Notes: a model not told the origin generated them from the letters alone. A stretch of DNA of 64,000 nt from Abiotrophia defectiva ATCC 49176 (GCF_000160075.2 NZ_KI535342.1:104817-168816); one strand, 5' to 3'; positions 26,881 to 36,070 are shown, counted from the stretch's first letter. Made by a program: numbers and translations.

Positions 26881-28542
26881 TTATTCTGCTTCAAATAAGA
26901 AAGCTACTGCTTCATAAGGCCCTAAAGTCAGGCCTTCAGCATATTGAACTGGTCCATTGCCAATCAACTTTGTCGCTGTCCGACCACGAAAGGCTTGAGG
27001 TAATTCAATTTCTACATTTCCATCATAAAAATGTCCTAGAACTAGTAATTGCTGACCCTCATACTCTCTTACGAAGCCCATAATGCTAGGGTGATCCAAG
27101 AATAAACCACTGTAAGTTCCATCTGAAATCACATCATAGTCCTTGCGTAAACGAATAAGTTCTTGATAATAGGCATAAATTTTACCTTCCGCTAATTCTT
27201 TCTCAACATTAATAGTAGGATAATTAGCTGCAACTTCTAGCCATGGCGTGGCCTTAGTAAAGCCCGCATGAGCGGTTCCGTCCCATTGCATAGGCGTCCG
27301 ACTATTGTCGCGGGATTTGGCTTGAATAATGGTCATAGCTTTTTCGTGGGAATAACCCTTTTCTCTCATGATTTGGTAGTTATTGTGCGTCTCCACATCA
27401 TTGTATTGAGCTAATTCTTGGTAGCCTGGGTTAGTCATCCCAATTTCTTCACCTTGATAAATATAAGGCGTCCCACGCAATAAATGTGTAACCGTCGCAA
27501 GCAAGGTTTGGGTTTGATAAGGATAATTTAGCACATCCCCAAAACGGCTATTAGACCGAGGTTGATCATGATTATTGAAGAAGAGGGCATTCCACCCCTG
27601 CCCGTCGGACATACCTGTCTGCCACTCATCCAAAATACGCTTGAGCTCTAAGAAATCAAAAGCTGGATTGGACCATTTTTCCCCATTTTCGTAATCTACC
27701 TTGAGATGATGGAAAGAAAAAATCATAGAGAGTTCTTGATCTTTAGGATTGGTATAGCTAATCCCATTTTCAATCGTAGTGGAAGACATCTCCCCCACTG
27801 TGACGATTTCTTGGTCTTGCCCAAAAGTAGCTTGGTTCAATTCCCGAATCCAAGTATGCACAATTGGCGTATCCGTATAAAGTGACTTCTCCTGACTAGA
27901 GCCGGGAGCTTGGCTATCAACTAATTCTTCTGACTTGCCAATGACATTCAAAACATCGAAGCGGAATCCTTTGACCCCTTTTTGACGCCAAAAATTCACC
28001 ACTTGGTGAAGTTCTTGCCGAACCTTAGGATTGTGCCAATTTAAGTCTGCCTGCGTCACATCATAAAGATGGAGATAATATAAGTCGCTGTCGCCAAATC
28101 GCTCCCAGGCAGGTCCACCAAACTTAGATTCCCAGTTAGTTGGTAAACTACCATCAGCTTTAGCAGGTCTTAAATAGAAGTAAGCTTGATACTTAGGGTC
28201 CCCTGCCAAGGCTTTTTTGAACCATTCATGTTCTGTCGAAACATGGTTCAAGACCATGTCTAGCATGAGCCCAATACCTCGTTTGTCGGCTTCAGCTACT
28301 AATTCTTCAAAATCTGCCATAGTCCCAAAAGCTGGGTCAATGGCACAATAATCCGAAATGTCATAGCCATTATCATGTTGTGGGGAAGGGTAGAAAGGAT
28401 TCAACCATATTAAATCAATACCTAAACCCGCTAAATAGTCTAATTTTTCAATAATACCACGTAAATCTCCCATCCCATTTCCTGTCGTATCTTTGAAGGA
28501 TTTAGGATAGAGTTGATAGACAACTTTTTTTGATAAGCGCAT
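26881..28542 (-). CDS. treC: alpha,alpha-phosphotrehalase (trehalose-6-phosphate hydrolase)
   Basis: Cytoplasmic GH13 enzyme splitting trehalose-6-phosphate into glucose and glucose-6-phosphate. The 553-residue protein has MLDMVLNHVSTEHEWF, GFRFDVLNVI with the nucleophile Asp, VGEMSSTTI with the acid/base Glu, and FNNHDQPR. It lies 56 bp after treP, which delivers the phosphorylated sugar, and this context separates it from close oligo-1,6-glucosidases. Confidence 0.95.
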   Translation of the reverse strand: MRLSKKVVYQLYPKSFKDTTGNGMGDLRGIIEKLDYLAGLGIDLIWLNPFYPSPQHDNGYDISDYCAIDPAFGTMADFEELVAEADKRGIGLMLDMVLNHVSTEHEWFKKALAGDPKYQAYFYLRPAKADGSLPTNWESKFGGPAWERFGDSDLYYLHLYDVTQADLNWHNPKVRQELHQVVNFWRQKGVKGFRFDVLNVIGKSEELVDSQAPGSSQEKSLYTDTPIVHTWIRELNQATFGQDQEIVTVGEMSSTTIENGISYTNPKDQELSMIFSFHHLKVDYENGEKWSNPAFDFLELKRILDEWQTGMSDGQGWNALFFNNHDQPRSNSRFGDVLNYPYQTQTLLATVTHLLRGTPYIYQGEEIGMTNPGYQELAQYNDVETHNNYQIMREKGYSHEKAMTIIQAKSRDNSRTPMQWDGTAHAGFTKATPWLEVAANYPTINVEKELAEGKIYAYYQELIRLRKDYDVISDGTYSGLFLDHPSIMGFVREYEGQQLLVLGHFYDGNVEIELPQAFRGRTATKLIGNGPVQYAEGLTLGPYEAVAFLFEAE

Positions 28543-28598
28543 AAGAACCTCCTTTCAAAAGGGCTAAGACAATTATCCTAGCCCCATAGCCTCCACTT

Positions 28599-30110
28599 TT
28601 ACTTATTAAAGAATGGAATATCAAAGTCAATGGCTTTATTTTCTAAGAACTTGAATTGACGATTGAAGAAGAGTGTTACAACAAATGGGACCACTAAAGC
28701 GACTGCCATGCAGACAAAGAACATCGCCATCGAACCTGGTTGAATTGCGAGAAATCCTGGTAGACCCCCGACTCCAATAGCGTTAGATGTGACCTTATAA
28801 GTCGTTGCAATCAAACCCGCAATACTAGAGCCAATCATGCCAGCAAGAAATGGATAGAGATACTTCAGGTTAACCCCAAAGAGGGCTGGCTCAGTAACCC
28901 CTAGGTAGCATGAAATAGTAGACGGCACTGTAATTTGGTTTTGCTCTTCGTCCTTACGTGTCAACCACCAGACAGCCAAAACAGCAGAACCTTGGGCAAT
29001 GTTTGAGAGGGCAATCATTGGCCAGAGGCCTGTCCCATTAAAACGAGCGATGAGTTCTGAGTCAATCGCGTTAGTCATGTGATGAAGACCGGTGATAACC
29101 AGTGGGGCATAGAAAGCACCAAAAATAGCACCAAAGAGCCAAGAGAAAGTGCCGGTCAACCCTGCTCGAACAACCTGTGAAATCCAGTCACCAATTGTCC
29201 AACCAATTGGACCTAAAACTGTATGGGCCAAGATTACTGCAGGAACTAGAGCTAAGAAGGGCACCAGAATCATGGACAGAACTTCAGGCACCACTTTACG
29301 CCAGAAGATTTCAAGATAAGATAGGGCCAAACCTGCTAAAATAGCCGGAATGACTTGAGCTTGATAACCAATTGCTTTGAGTTGGAAGAAGCCAAAATCC
29401 CAGAATTTAACGGTTTGTTCTTTTACTGCCTGAGCATACTCATAGGCATTAGTCAAACGACCTGATACAAGGGTAATCCCAAGTACAATCCCCAGAATTT
29501 GGGTGGTTCCCATCTTACGTGTTACCGACCAGACAATCCCTACCGGTAAGAAGTGGAAGATTGCTTCACCCGGTAACCATAAGAAGTCATTAACCCCACT
29601 CCAAAACTGAGAAACATTGACAATTGTATTATAGAGTATGGTGCCATCTGGATTAAATTGGGCTTGCCCATCAACAAATTTCTGTCCTAAAAATTCAAGT
29701 GGCACATTTTCTAGAATATTGCGGAAACCAAGAATCAAGCCACCTACGATAATAGCTGGAATAATCGGGGCGAAAATCTCTGCCATAGTGGTCATAGCAC
29801 GTTGTAAGAGACTTTGGTTCTTCTTAGCAGCAGCCTTGACTTCATCCTTGCTAGCCTCACCTACACCAGATACTGCTTGGAATTCTTTGTAGAATTCAGA
29901 TACCGCATTACCAATAATGACCTGGAATTGACCCGCTTGAGTAAAGCTCCCTTTGACAGATGGTAGCGCCTCGATTGCCTTAACATCTGCCTGACTAGGG
30001 TCGACCAAAGCAAAACGCATCCGTGTTGCGCAGTGGGTCACTGCCGATATGTTTTCCTTGCCACCAATTAAGGACAATAATTGCGTCGCATCTTGTTTGA
30101 AGTTTGACAT
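28599..30110 (-). CDS. treP: PTS trehalose-specific EIIBC component
   Basis: Imports trehalose with phosphorylation to trehalose-6-phosphate. The 503-residue protein has the EIIB domain (1-80) with the phosphorylated Cys27 in SAVTHCATRMRF, then a linker and a roughly ten-helix EIIC domain (about 105-495). There is no C-terminal EIIA domain, so EIIA-Glc must come from another PTS protein, as for B. subtilis TreP. It is the first gene of treP-treC, behind a promoter with a TreR box. Confidence 0.93.
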   Translation of the reverse strand: MSNFKQDATQLLSLIGGKENISAVTHCATRMRFALVDPSQADVKAIEALPSVKGSFTQAGQFQVIIGNAVSEFYKEFQAVSGVGEASKDEVKAAAKKNQSLLQRAMTTMAEIFAPIIPAIIVGGLILGFRNILENVPLEFLGQKFVDGQAQFNPDGTILYNTIVNVSQFWSGVNDFLWLPGEAIFHFLPVGIVWSVTRKMGTTQILGIVLGITLVSGRLTNAYEYAQAVKEQTVKFWDFGFFQLKAIGYQAQVIPAILAGLALSYLEIFWRKVVPEVLSMILVPFLALVPAVILAHTVLGPIGWTIGDWISQVVRAGLTGTFSWLFGAIFGAFYAPLVITGLHHMTNAIDSELIARFNGTGLWPMIALSNIAQGSAVLAVWWLTRKDEEQNQITVPSTISCYLGVTEPALFGVNLKYLYPFLAGMIGSSIAGLIATTYKVTSNAIGVGGLPGFLAIQPGSMAMFFVCMAVALVVPFVVTLFFNRQFKFLENKAIDFDIPFFNK

Positions 30111-30130
30111 CCTTTTTCCTCCTTTTAAAC

Positions 30131-30142
30131 TTGTCTGTACAA
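30131..30142. promoter_or_regulatory. TreR operator
   Basis: TTGTCTGTACAA is a near-palindrome differing at two positions from the B. subtilis TreR box TTGTATATACAA. It lies just downstream of the -10 box of treP, so TreR bound there would block transcription. Confidence 0.75.
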
Positions 30143-30154
30143 ATTTATAATCTC

Positions 30155-30182
30155 ATTGTATCACTTAGCACAGTGAATGCAA
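30155..30182 (-). promoter_or_regulatory. treP promoter
   Basis: TTGCAT (30177-30182) and TACAAT (30155-30160) are 16 bp apart on the minus strand. Confidence 0.75.
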
Positions 30183-30228
30183 GCCTTTTTTGTAAGAGTT
30201 TTCTTCTTGTGAAAACATATTTCCATAA

Positions 30229-30275
30229 TAAATCAGCTGTAACTGACTTATGAGTCAATTACAGCTGATTTTACT
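30229..30275 (-). terminator. rnpA-yidC-jag terminator
   Basis: AATCAGCTGTAA/TTACAGCTGATT stem around a 16-base loop, 15 bases after the jag stop. Confidence 0.75.
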
Positions 30276-30288
30276 TTTATATTTTCAT

Positions 30289-31101
30289 TTAATTTTCATA
30301 CTCAACGACTAAATATCGGTTAGGTTCAACCCCTTCAGAGTGGGTTTTAACATGTTCGATTTGACTGAGATGAGAGTGAATTTGCTTACGCTCGAAAGCT
30401 GGTAGAGGATCTAAGATTACTGCTTGCTTAGTCTTGAGGACTTGGCGAGCTGTACGATCTGCAATGCTTTCTAAGATGCCTGCGCGACGGTCGCGGTAGT
30501 CACCTACATTGAGTAGAACTGCTACACGACGGTGATGACCTCGGTGAACCATCACTTGAGCCAAGGATTGTAAGGCATCAATGATTTTACCGTGTTTCCC
30601 GATAATCAAACCAGATTTGTCAGTTTCAATATTGAAATGTACTTCGCGAGAACTTGCTTCTACACTAACCTTTGCTTCAGCGCCAAAAGCCTTAATGACA
30701 TCTTCAAGGTAACGTGCCACTGCTTCGAGGCTAACTGAACCTTCGGTTTTTTCTTCGGACTCGACCACTTCTTCTGCTTCTTCCACAAGAACAGTTTCTT
30801 CAGTAAGTGGACTCACTTCTTGGCTTGGCACAACTGGCTCAGCGACTGTTTGGCTTTCAACAGCTACTACTGCCACTTCTTCAACTTCTTTGGTTTCTTC
30901 TGCTAAGTCGTTGAGCGAGATTTTAGTTTTGGCACTAATTTCAACAATGGCATCTTGTTTACCAAAGCCGAAGAGCCCCTTCTTACCTTCATTAATGACA
31001 GTTACCACTGCTTGATCTTCGCTGATATTAAGTTTTGATAAGCCAATTTTGACTGCTTGTTCAACGCTAGGTGCTTTAATCGTAACACTGTTATCTAACA
31101 T
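30289..31101 (-). CDS. jag: RNA-binding protein Jag/KhpB
   Basis: Jag (KhpB) with KhpA binds RNAs and influences cell elongation and division in streptococci and relatives. The 270-residue protein has the Jag_N domain (1-52, ITVINEGKKGLFGFGKQDA), a Glu/Val-rich acidic linker (about 60-125), a KH domain (IETDKSGLIIGKHGKIIDALQ) and a C-terminal R3H domain (AFERKQIHSHLSQIEHVKTHS). It is last in rnpA-yidC-jag. Confidence 0.94.
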   Translation of the reverse strand: MLDNSVTIKAPSVEQAVKIGLSKLNISEDQAVVTVINEGKKGLFGFGKQDAIVEISAKTKISLNDLAEETKEVEEVAVVAVESQTVAEPVVPSQEVSPLTEETVLVEEAEEVVESEEKTEGSVSLEAVARYLEDVIKAFGAEAKVSVEASSREVHFNIETDKSGLIIGKHGKIIDALQSLAQVMVHRGHHRRVAVLLNVGDYRDRRAGILESIADRTARQVLKTKQAVILDPLPAFERKQIHSHLSQIEHVKTHSEGVEPNRYLVVEYEN

Positions 31102-31128
31102 AAAAGAACGCTCCTTTACTTATACTAA

Positions 31129-31950
31129 CTATTTAACTTTCTTCAGCGCTTTACGTAAACGACGCTGACGGGCTTTTTCTTCTTGGCGTTTTGCTTCTCT
31201 TTGGGCAATAATCTTGTATGGATTATAGAAGATAAAGGTTTGGACAACCCGTACCGCATTGGATACCACCCAGTAGAGAGTAACCGCTGCTGGGAAGTTG
31301 AAGGATACCAAGAGAATCATGGCAGGTGCCACATAGGTCATGGCTTTGCTAGCACCATTTTGGATAGGATTAGCCTTAACTGTTAGGTATGAGCTATACC
31401 AGGTTAATACTGCGGCTAAAATTGGTAAGATGAAGTAAGGGTCTGCCTTACCCAAGGCTAGCCAGAGGAAGTGGCCATCCCGTAAAACTTCAGTTCGCGT
31501 AATTACCTGATAGAGGGCGAACATGACTGGCAGTTGAATGAGAAGCGGTAAGCATCCTGCAAATTGGTTAACGCCGCGTTCCTTCATCAAATCCTGTTGA
31601 GCCTGCTGGAGGGCTTCCATGGACGCACGATCTCGATTAGGGAATTGTTTTTTCAGTTCTTCAATTTCAGGTTGGATTTCAGCCATTTGGAATTGCGAAT
31701 CCATCTGCATCTTGGTCAGAGGGGTTAATGCGACCAAGATAATAATGGTAAAGAGAATAATACCTAGGCCATAACTGCCTCCCAATAAGTTGGATAACCA
31801 AATAATGAATTGAGAAAGAGGGTAGATGATGTAGCCATCCCAGACACCACTACTGTTGGCGTCGACATTTGATGTAGCACCACAACCCGCTAAGAAGATT
31901 GGCAAAGCCACGAGCATGGCTGCTTTCATCCATCGCGATAAATTTTTCAT
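31129..31950 (-). CDS. yidC: membrane protein insertase YidC/OxaA
   Basis: Inserts proteins into the cytoplasmic membrane alone or with Sec. The 273-residue protein is a lipoprotein (FLAGCGAT lipobox, Cys about 23) with the five-helix YidC core; GLGIILFTIIILVALTPLTK marks the first core helix and the conserved Arg/Gln groove region follows. The basic C-terminal tail (REAKRQEEKARQRRLRKALK) is typical of ribosome-contacting paralogues. It lies 10 bp after rnpA. Confidence 0.96.
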   Translation of the reverse strand: MKNLSRWMKAAMLVALPIFLAGCGATSNVDANSSGVWDGYIIYPLSQFIIWLSNLLGGSYGLGIILFTIIILVALTPLTKMQMDSQFQMAEIQPEIEELKKQFPNRDRASMEALQQAQQDLMKERGVNQFAGCLPLLIQLPVMFALYQVITRTEVLRDGHFLWLALGKADPYFILPILAAVLTWYSSYLTVKANPIQNGASKAMTYVAPAMILLVSFNFPAAVTLYWVVSNAVRVVQTFIFYNPYKIIAQREAKRQEEKARQRRLRKALKKVK

Positions 31951-31959
31951 TGAAACCTC

Positions 31960-32307
31960 CTATGAATGGGATGATAATAACTTTGCAACGGTCATGACAT
32001 GACGCAAGGATTGACGCACCGTAGCTTGATCCTTGTCTTTAATATCAGGTCGAGCAATGAGAAGATAATCATATTCGTGGGGGATTTCATGCTCTAAATC
32101 CTGCAAGGATTGACGGAGATAACGTTTGACCTTATTGCGCATGACAGCATTCCCGATACGTTTTCCAACCGATAATCCGACGCGAAAATGTGCTTGTTCA
32201 GGTTTCGGATAGACATAAAGCACTAACTGCCGGTTGGCGTAAGTCTGGGCATGGTGATAGACATGTTGAAATTCACGTTCTTTCTTGATTCGATAAGCTT
32301 TCTTCAT
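31960..32307 (-). CDS. rnpA: ribonuclease P protein component
   Basis: Protein subunit of RNase P, which matures tRNA 5' ends. The 115-residue protein begins MKKAYRIKKEREFQHVYHH and has the RNR motif in RVGLSVGKRIGNAVMRNKVK. Normally it lies directly after rpmH; here about 4.5 kb of other genes separate them, so it uses its own promoter. Confidence 0.95.
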   Translation of the reverse strand: MKKAYRIKKEREFQHVYHHAQTYANRQLVLYVYPKPEQAHFRVGLSVGKRIGNAVMRNKVKRYLRQSLQDLEHEIPHEYDYLLIARPDIKDKDQATVRQSLRHVMTVAKLLSSHS

Positions 32308-32350
32308 GGTCTCTCCTTATTCTGCCTCAGGTGCAAAGTATTTCCCTACT

Positions 32351-32356
32351 ATTATA
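32351..32356 (-). promoter_or_regulatory. -10 box for rnpA-yidC-jag
   Basis: TATAAT on the minus strand about 44 bases before rnpA. The hexamer at the -35 distance, GTAAAA, is weak. Confidence 0.5.
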
Positions 32357-32451
32357 CCGTATTTTGCAAGCTTTTACATCTATAATTGTGTTTTGGAGCG
32401 GTTTTTCTTTTCATCTTTTGTAAGCTTATGCCTATTTACTTAAATTTATAA

Positions 32452-32468
32452 AAAGTAATGGTTGCTTT
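32452..32468. promoter_or_regulatory. Zur-like box 1 upstream of zinT
   Basis: AAAGTAATGGTTGCTTT overlaps the -35 box. Its reverse complement differs by one base from box 2. The core resembles the Bacillus Zur box (GTAATNATTAC). Confidence 0.6.
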
Positions 32469-32490
32469 TTATAATCTAGTCCTTTATACT
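32462..32490 (+). promoter_or_regulatory. zinT promoter
   Basis: TTGCTT and TATACT are 17 bp apart, flanked by the two 17-bp operator-like palindromes. Confidence 0.75.
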
Positions 32491-32494
32491 ATAA

Positions 32495-32511
32495 AAAGTA
32501 ACCATTACTTT
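32495..32511. promoter_or_regulatory. Zur-like box 2 upstream of zinT
   Basis: AAAGTAACCATTACTTT lies just downstream of the -10 box, with its centre 43 bp from that of box 1. AAAGTAA/TTACTTT arms are perfect. Confidence 0.65.
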
Positions 32512-32527
32512 TATAAAGGAGAAGCAT

Positions 32528-33175
32528 ATGAAACGTACTTTATTTTTATTACTAAGTCTCTTTGCCCTAGCAGTGAGCCCCGTCTCTGCTTTTGCCCACG
32601 GTAACCATTCCCACCATGAAGTAAAACCGCATCAAAAAGGGGTTTTTGAAGACAGTCAAGTCTCTGACCGAACCTTAAGTGACTATAGTGGTGACTGGCA
32701 ATCTGTCTATCCTTATATGGAAAGTGGAGAATTAGATATGGTTATGCGCTACAAATCTAAGGCAGAAGGCGCGACCAAGACTTTCGAAGAATATAAGGAA
32801 TACTACCTTGCAGGTTACAAGACAGATGTCACTCGAATCGTGATTGACGGCGATAGCGGCAAAATTACCTTCTATAAAGGTGACCAAGCTAGCACGGCAA
32901 CCTACCGCTACGATGGCTTTAAGATTCTGACCTATAAATCCGGTAAGAAAGGTGTCCGTTACCTCTTCACAGCTGAAGGTGACAGCCAAGGAGCACCTAA
33001 ACATATTCAATTCTCTGACCATGAGATTGGGCCTACCAAAGCCGAACACTTTCACATTTTTGCTGGCGACCAAGACCACGAAAAATTATTGGAAGAAATG
33101 GAAAATTGGCCAACCTACTATCCAAGCAATCTTGATGTCTATGAAATCATCGATGAAATGATTGCCCACCATTAA
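32528..33175 (+). CDS. zinT: secreted ZinT-family zinc-binding protein
   Basis: ZinT (YodA) proteins bind zinc outside the membrane and hand it to a zinc ABC importer. The 215-residue protein has a signal peptide ending ...SAFA without a lipobox Cys, a His-rich start (HGNHSHHEVKPHQKG), and the ZinT fold with conserved DWQSVYPYM, TKAEHFHIF with the metal-binding His, and WPTYYPS. In many Lactobacillales this domain is fused to AdcA; here it stands alone. Two Zur-like boxes flank its promoter, so expression under zinc starvation is inferred. No zinc importer is adjacent. Confidence 0.9.
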   Translation: MKRTLFLLLSLFALAVSPVSAFAHGNHSHHEVKPHQKGVFEDSQVSDRTLSDYSGDWQSVYPYMESGELDMVMRYKSKAEGATKTFEEYKEYYLAGYKTDVTRIVIDGDSGKITFYKGDQASTATYRYDGFKILTYKSGKKGVRYLFTAEGDSQGAPKHIQFSDHEIGPTKAEHFHIFAGDQDHEKLLEEMENWPTYYPSNLDVYEIIDEMIAHH

Positions 33176-33186
33176 TATTATAAAAT

Positions 33187-33222
33187 TAGGCTATGAGATT
33201 AATAAATCTCATAGCCTAGTTT
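33187..33222. terminator. bidirectional terminator between zinT and ABC exporter
   Basis: TAGGCTATGAGATT/AATCTCATAGCCTA stem with AATA loop, T-rich on both sides. Confidence 0.88.
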
Positions 33223-33227
33223 ATTTT

Positions 33228-34814
33228 TTAAGTTAGTTGAAGGACTCCATCAAGCTGTTGAAGGATTTCTGGATGTAAGTGATGTGTAACCATGATAAGC
33301 GTTTTATCCTTTTGCTGGATAAGTAAATTTTCTATTTTTAGCATCGTTTCTTGGTCTAATCCGGATGTACTTTCATCCAATAAAAGAATAGGTTTATCAT
33401 GTAAAAGGGCACGGGCAATAGAAAGTCGTTGAAGTTGTCCGCCAGATAATAGACTGCCTTTGTCACCTATCTTTGTATTTAATCCGTCTGGAAGCTGAGT
33501 GATTACTTGTTTTAAATCAAGAGCCTCTAAAATTTTATATATGTAGTCGACCGATAATTCTTCTCCAAAAGTCAAATTTTCTAAAATAGTACCCTCAATT
33601 TGGCTATCGTGCTGATTAATATAAATCATATCTTGATAAAGTGAATCATAATCTACATCTAAAATACTATTTTTTCCATACCGTATAGTACCTTGATAAT
33701 GTCTATTTTTACCTGCTAATAGATTCAACAAAGTAGATTTACCTGAACCACTATTTCCAGTAATGGCATATTTTCCTCCTATCTTAAACCGATATGATAA
33801 ACCAGTAAATAATGGATTCTCTTGATAGACAAAACTAATATTTTCTAGGCTTAATTCGTCTATAGGTGTTAGATTTTGAGAAATATAATGAGCTGGTTCT
33901 AGTGTCTCAAATTTATCGAAAATAGGCTTACTACTCTTGATAATGGCAAGATACTGGCTAATGTTACTTACTGTATTAAAAATATCACCAGCTAAAGAAG
34001 CAGTTGCTGATAAAGAACCAATTGTGACGATTTGTTGAACTGCTAAATAACCAGTCAAAGCATAAAGAGAGAACTGACTCAATATATTTCCTAGACCGCT
34101 TATCACAGTCACCCAACCAATCTCTTTCTGATAATTATTTTTTTCTTGAGCTAGATGATCTGATGCCTCTTCTGTCTTCCTGATAATATAAGAAAACTTT
34201 CGATAAGAAAAAATTGTATCATAGGCCATTAAATAGTTACCGATCTTCTGTATGAATTCCTCATTTGCTTGAGCCACTTGACGAGTGGTACCTTCCATCC
34301 TCCCAGAAAATAATTTTGGGATAAAAAGTAACACAAAAACCAGACTCGCCGTTAAAGCAATTAATGACCAATGCATAGTTAGGAGAGCAATTCCAGATGT
34401 TATGGCATTAATAATTCCTCCTATCAAGGCATACAGGGGAACCAAAGACTGTTTTTCGATTAAGTCCATATCATTGGTGAACCAAGAAACATATGATTGA
34501 GATTCCTTAGACTTGAAATCTTCATAGCTAATTTGGCTAATTTTTTTCAGTACTTTAACCCTTAGAAAGGTTGTTTGCTGCTGAATTAATTTGCTCTGAT
34601 ATCTTATTTTTAAGTAAGTCATTCCTAGCATTATCAAATAGGCCAACAATAAATAGCCCATCGCCTGCAAAAAATTGATAAGATTTAAGCTAATGAGCGC
34701 ATCTAAAATTAAAATTTGCATTAAGCTAGTCGCCGTTAGCGCGAGCGCATTACCTAACAAGATGACTATCATCAGGAGATTTTCCTTCCAAAAATGTTTG
34801 ATAAGCTGTTTCAT
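33228..34814 (-). CDS. ABC exporter, fused permease and ATPase
   Basis: A 528-residue half-transporter: six membrane helices (about 1-300), then an ATPase domain with Walker A TGNSGSGKSTLL (about 355), signature LLSGGQLQRLSIARALL and Walker B ILLLDESTSGLD. Such exporters move peptides, lipids or drugs; the substrate is unknown. A divergent Rgg-type regulator with an operator-like palindrome stands 125 bp away, suggesting the pair is a regulated peptide or defence exporter. The gene is AT-rich relative to its neighbours, which hints at transfer. Confidence 0.85.
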   Translation of the reverse strand: MKQLIKHFWKENLLMIVILLGNALALTATSLMQILILDALISLNLINFLQAMGYLLLAYLIMLGMTYLKIRYQSKLIQQQTTFLRVKVLKKISQISYEDFKSKESQSYVSWFTNDMDLIEKQSLVPLYALIGGIINAITSGIALLTMHWSLIALTASLVFVLLFIPKLFSGRMEGTTRQVAQANEEFIQKIGNYLMAYDTIFSYRKFSYIIRKTEEASDHLAQEKNNYQKEIGWVTVISGLGNILSQFSLYALTGYLAVQQIVTIGSLSATASLAGDIFNTVSNISQYLAIIKSSKPIFDKFETLEPAHYISQNLTPIDELSLENISFVYQENPLFTGLSYRFKIGGKYAITGNSGSGKSTLLNLLAGKNRHYQGTIRYGKNSILDVDYDSLYQDMIYINQHDSQIEGTILENLTFGEELSVDYIYKILEALDLKQVITQLPDGLNTKIGDKGSLLSGGQLQRLSIARALLHDKPILLLDESTSGLDQETMLKIENLLIQQKDKTLIMVTHHLHPEILQQLDGVLQLT

Positions 34815-34908
34815 TTATATTCCCTACTTTCTCTTTATGTCAAATTTCTATTTTGTTTCACATTTACATTATTAATTCTATCGCTTAAACTATAATCATA
34901 GATAAAAA

Positions 34909-34922
34909 TGTCGTATACGACA
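34909..34922. promoter_or_regulatory. operator-like palindrome upstream of the Rgg regulator
   Basis: TGTCGTATACGACA is a perfect 14-bp palindrome between a TATAAT box (34891-34896) and the ribosome binding site of the regulator. A related sequence (TGTCGAATACGA) is at 36008-36019. Confidence 0.65.
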
Positions 34923-34939
34923 TAAAGGAGAGAGAGCAG

Positions 34940-35800
34940 ATGGAAATTGGTGAAGCTCTATATTATTATCGTAAAAAATTAGGCCTAACAATGGAAGAAA
35001 TGTCCGTCGGTATCGTGACTCCTTCGTTTTACTCGAAGGTAGAAAAAGGTATCCACCGTATTTCAGCTGAAGATTTGTTTAATATTCTTAATACACATGG
35101 CATTGATATCACAAAGTTTGTAAGATCTGTTAATATTTCAACCGATTCACTCGGTTTTGATCGCGCGCAGCATCAAATTCTTCAATACTATACACGCTAT
35201 CAAAGTCAAAATCTAATTCAGTTGAAAAATCAATTCCAAGGTGATAATAGTCTTAATCAACTTGAGAAAGATTTACTTACGGCAATTGTTGATGTCTATC
35301 TGGCCGACTTAAACGATGATATATCCATGGTTGCAGAAAATGCCAAACATTTTCTGCAAGATAAGCTTTTCAACGCTGAAAACTGGGATAGCTATAAATT
35401 ATCTTTATATACTAATATTATGGATCTATATGACCTAGAAGCTAACCGTCAAATGATTTTTTCTATACTTCGAAAAAACTTGGATGCTTATACAAGTAAA
35501 CAACGAATGATGATATTAGCAATTCTTAATAATTTTATTTATACTTGTATCAGAGAGAATGAAGATGAATTAGCTCGCTACTGTCTAACAATCATAAATA
35601 AAGAAGTTACTTTATACGAAAATCTTCCAGAAAAAATACATGCGCTATTTTACCAAGAACTATTAGCCTATCGAGCTACTCCACACTCTTTACATGTCGA
35701 CAAAATTGAACGCATCATTGATTCTCTTAGTCTATATGGACTCGAGGAGACTAGTCATCAATTTCGTAAATTCTATGAAGAAAATAAAAGCTGTGAATGA
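34940..35800 (+). CDS. Rgg/GadR/MutR-family transcriptional regulator
   Basis: A 286-residue regulator: an N-terminal HTH of the XRE type (about 6-60, LYYYRKKLGLTMEEMS then SFYSKVEKGIHRIS) and a C-terminal helical repeat domain, the Rgg/MutR layout. Members of this family often sense short peptides made next door and control exporters, bacteriocins or competence. No convincing peptide gene was found within this block. The perfect palindrome at 34909-34922 suggests autoregulation and control of the divergent exporter. Confidence 0.8.
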   Translation: MEIGEALYYYRKKLGLTMEEMSVGIVTPSFYSKVEKGIHRISAEDLFNILNTHGIDITKFVRSVNISTDSLGFDRAQHQILQYYTRYQSQNLIQLKNQFQGDNSLNQLEKDLLTAIVDVYLADLNDDISMVAENAKHFLQDKLFNAENWDSYKLSLYTNIMDLYDLEANRQMIFSILRKNLDAYTSKQRMMILAILNNFIYTCIRENEDELARYCLTIINKEVTLYENLPEKIHALFYQELLAYRATPHSLHVDKIERIIDSLSLYGLEETSHQFRKFYEENKSCE

Positions 35801-35822
35801 TTGCATTCACAGCTTTTATTCA
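35784..35822 (+). terminator. terminator overlapping the end of the Rgg gene
   Basis: AATAAAAGCTGTGAATG/CATTCACAGCTTTTATT stem; the stop codon lies in it. Confidence 0.88.
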
Positions 35823-36020
35823 TTACCCAATTTCTAATTCTAACTTCATTCGATTCTTCACTGTGGTTGCCTACTTCCAATCTATTAGGTAAGACTAGAA
35901 ATCACAATGAATAGATAAGTGATTTTTAAATTCGATCACCTTGATATGACACTAGTATATCCTCCATATGGTTGATATTTTAAAATACGGCTAATTCGAA
36001 TAATAATTGTCGAATACGAA

Positions 36021-36057
36021 AAAACCTTATTCCCAAGTAAATCGATAGGAATAAGGT
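36021..36057 (-). terminator. nitroreductase terminator
   Basis: AAAAACCTTATTCC/GGAATAAGGTTTTT stem around a 14-base loop. The remaining part of the 270-bp gap (35823-36020) shows no clear gene. Confidence 0.82.
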
Positions 36058-36070
36058 TTTTATATATTTT

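Noticed and set aside
35945..36000. Very short peptide frames (MSYQGDRI on minus with GGAGG; MTLVYPPYG on plus) as Rgg signal
   Set aside because: Too short and unlike known SHP or ComS peptides; such frames are expected by chance, although the minus one has a plausible ribosome binding site.
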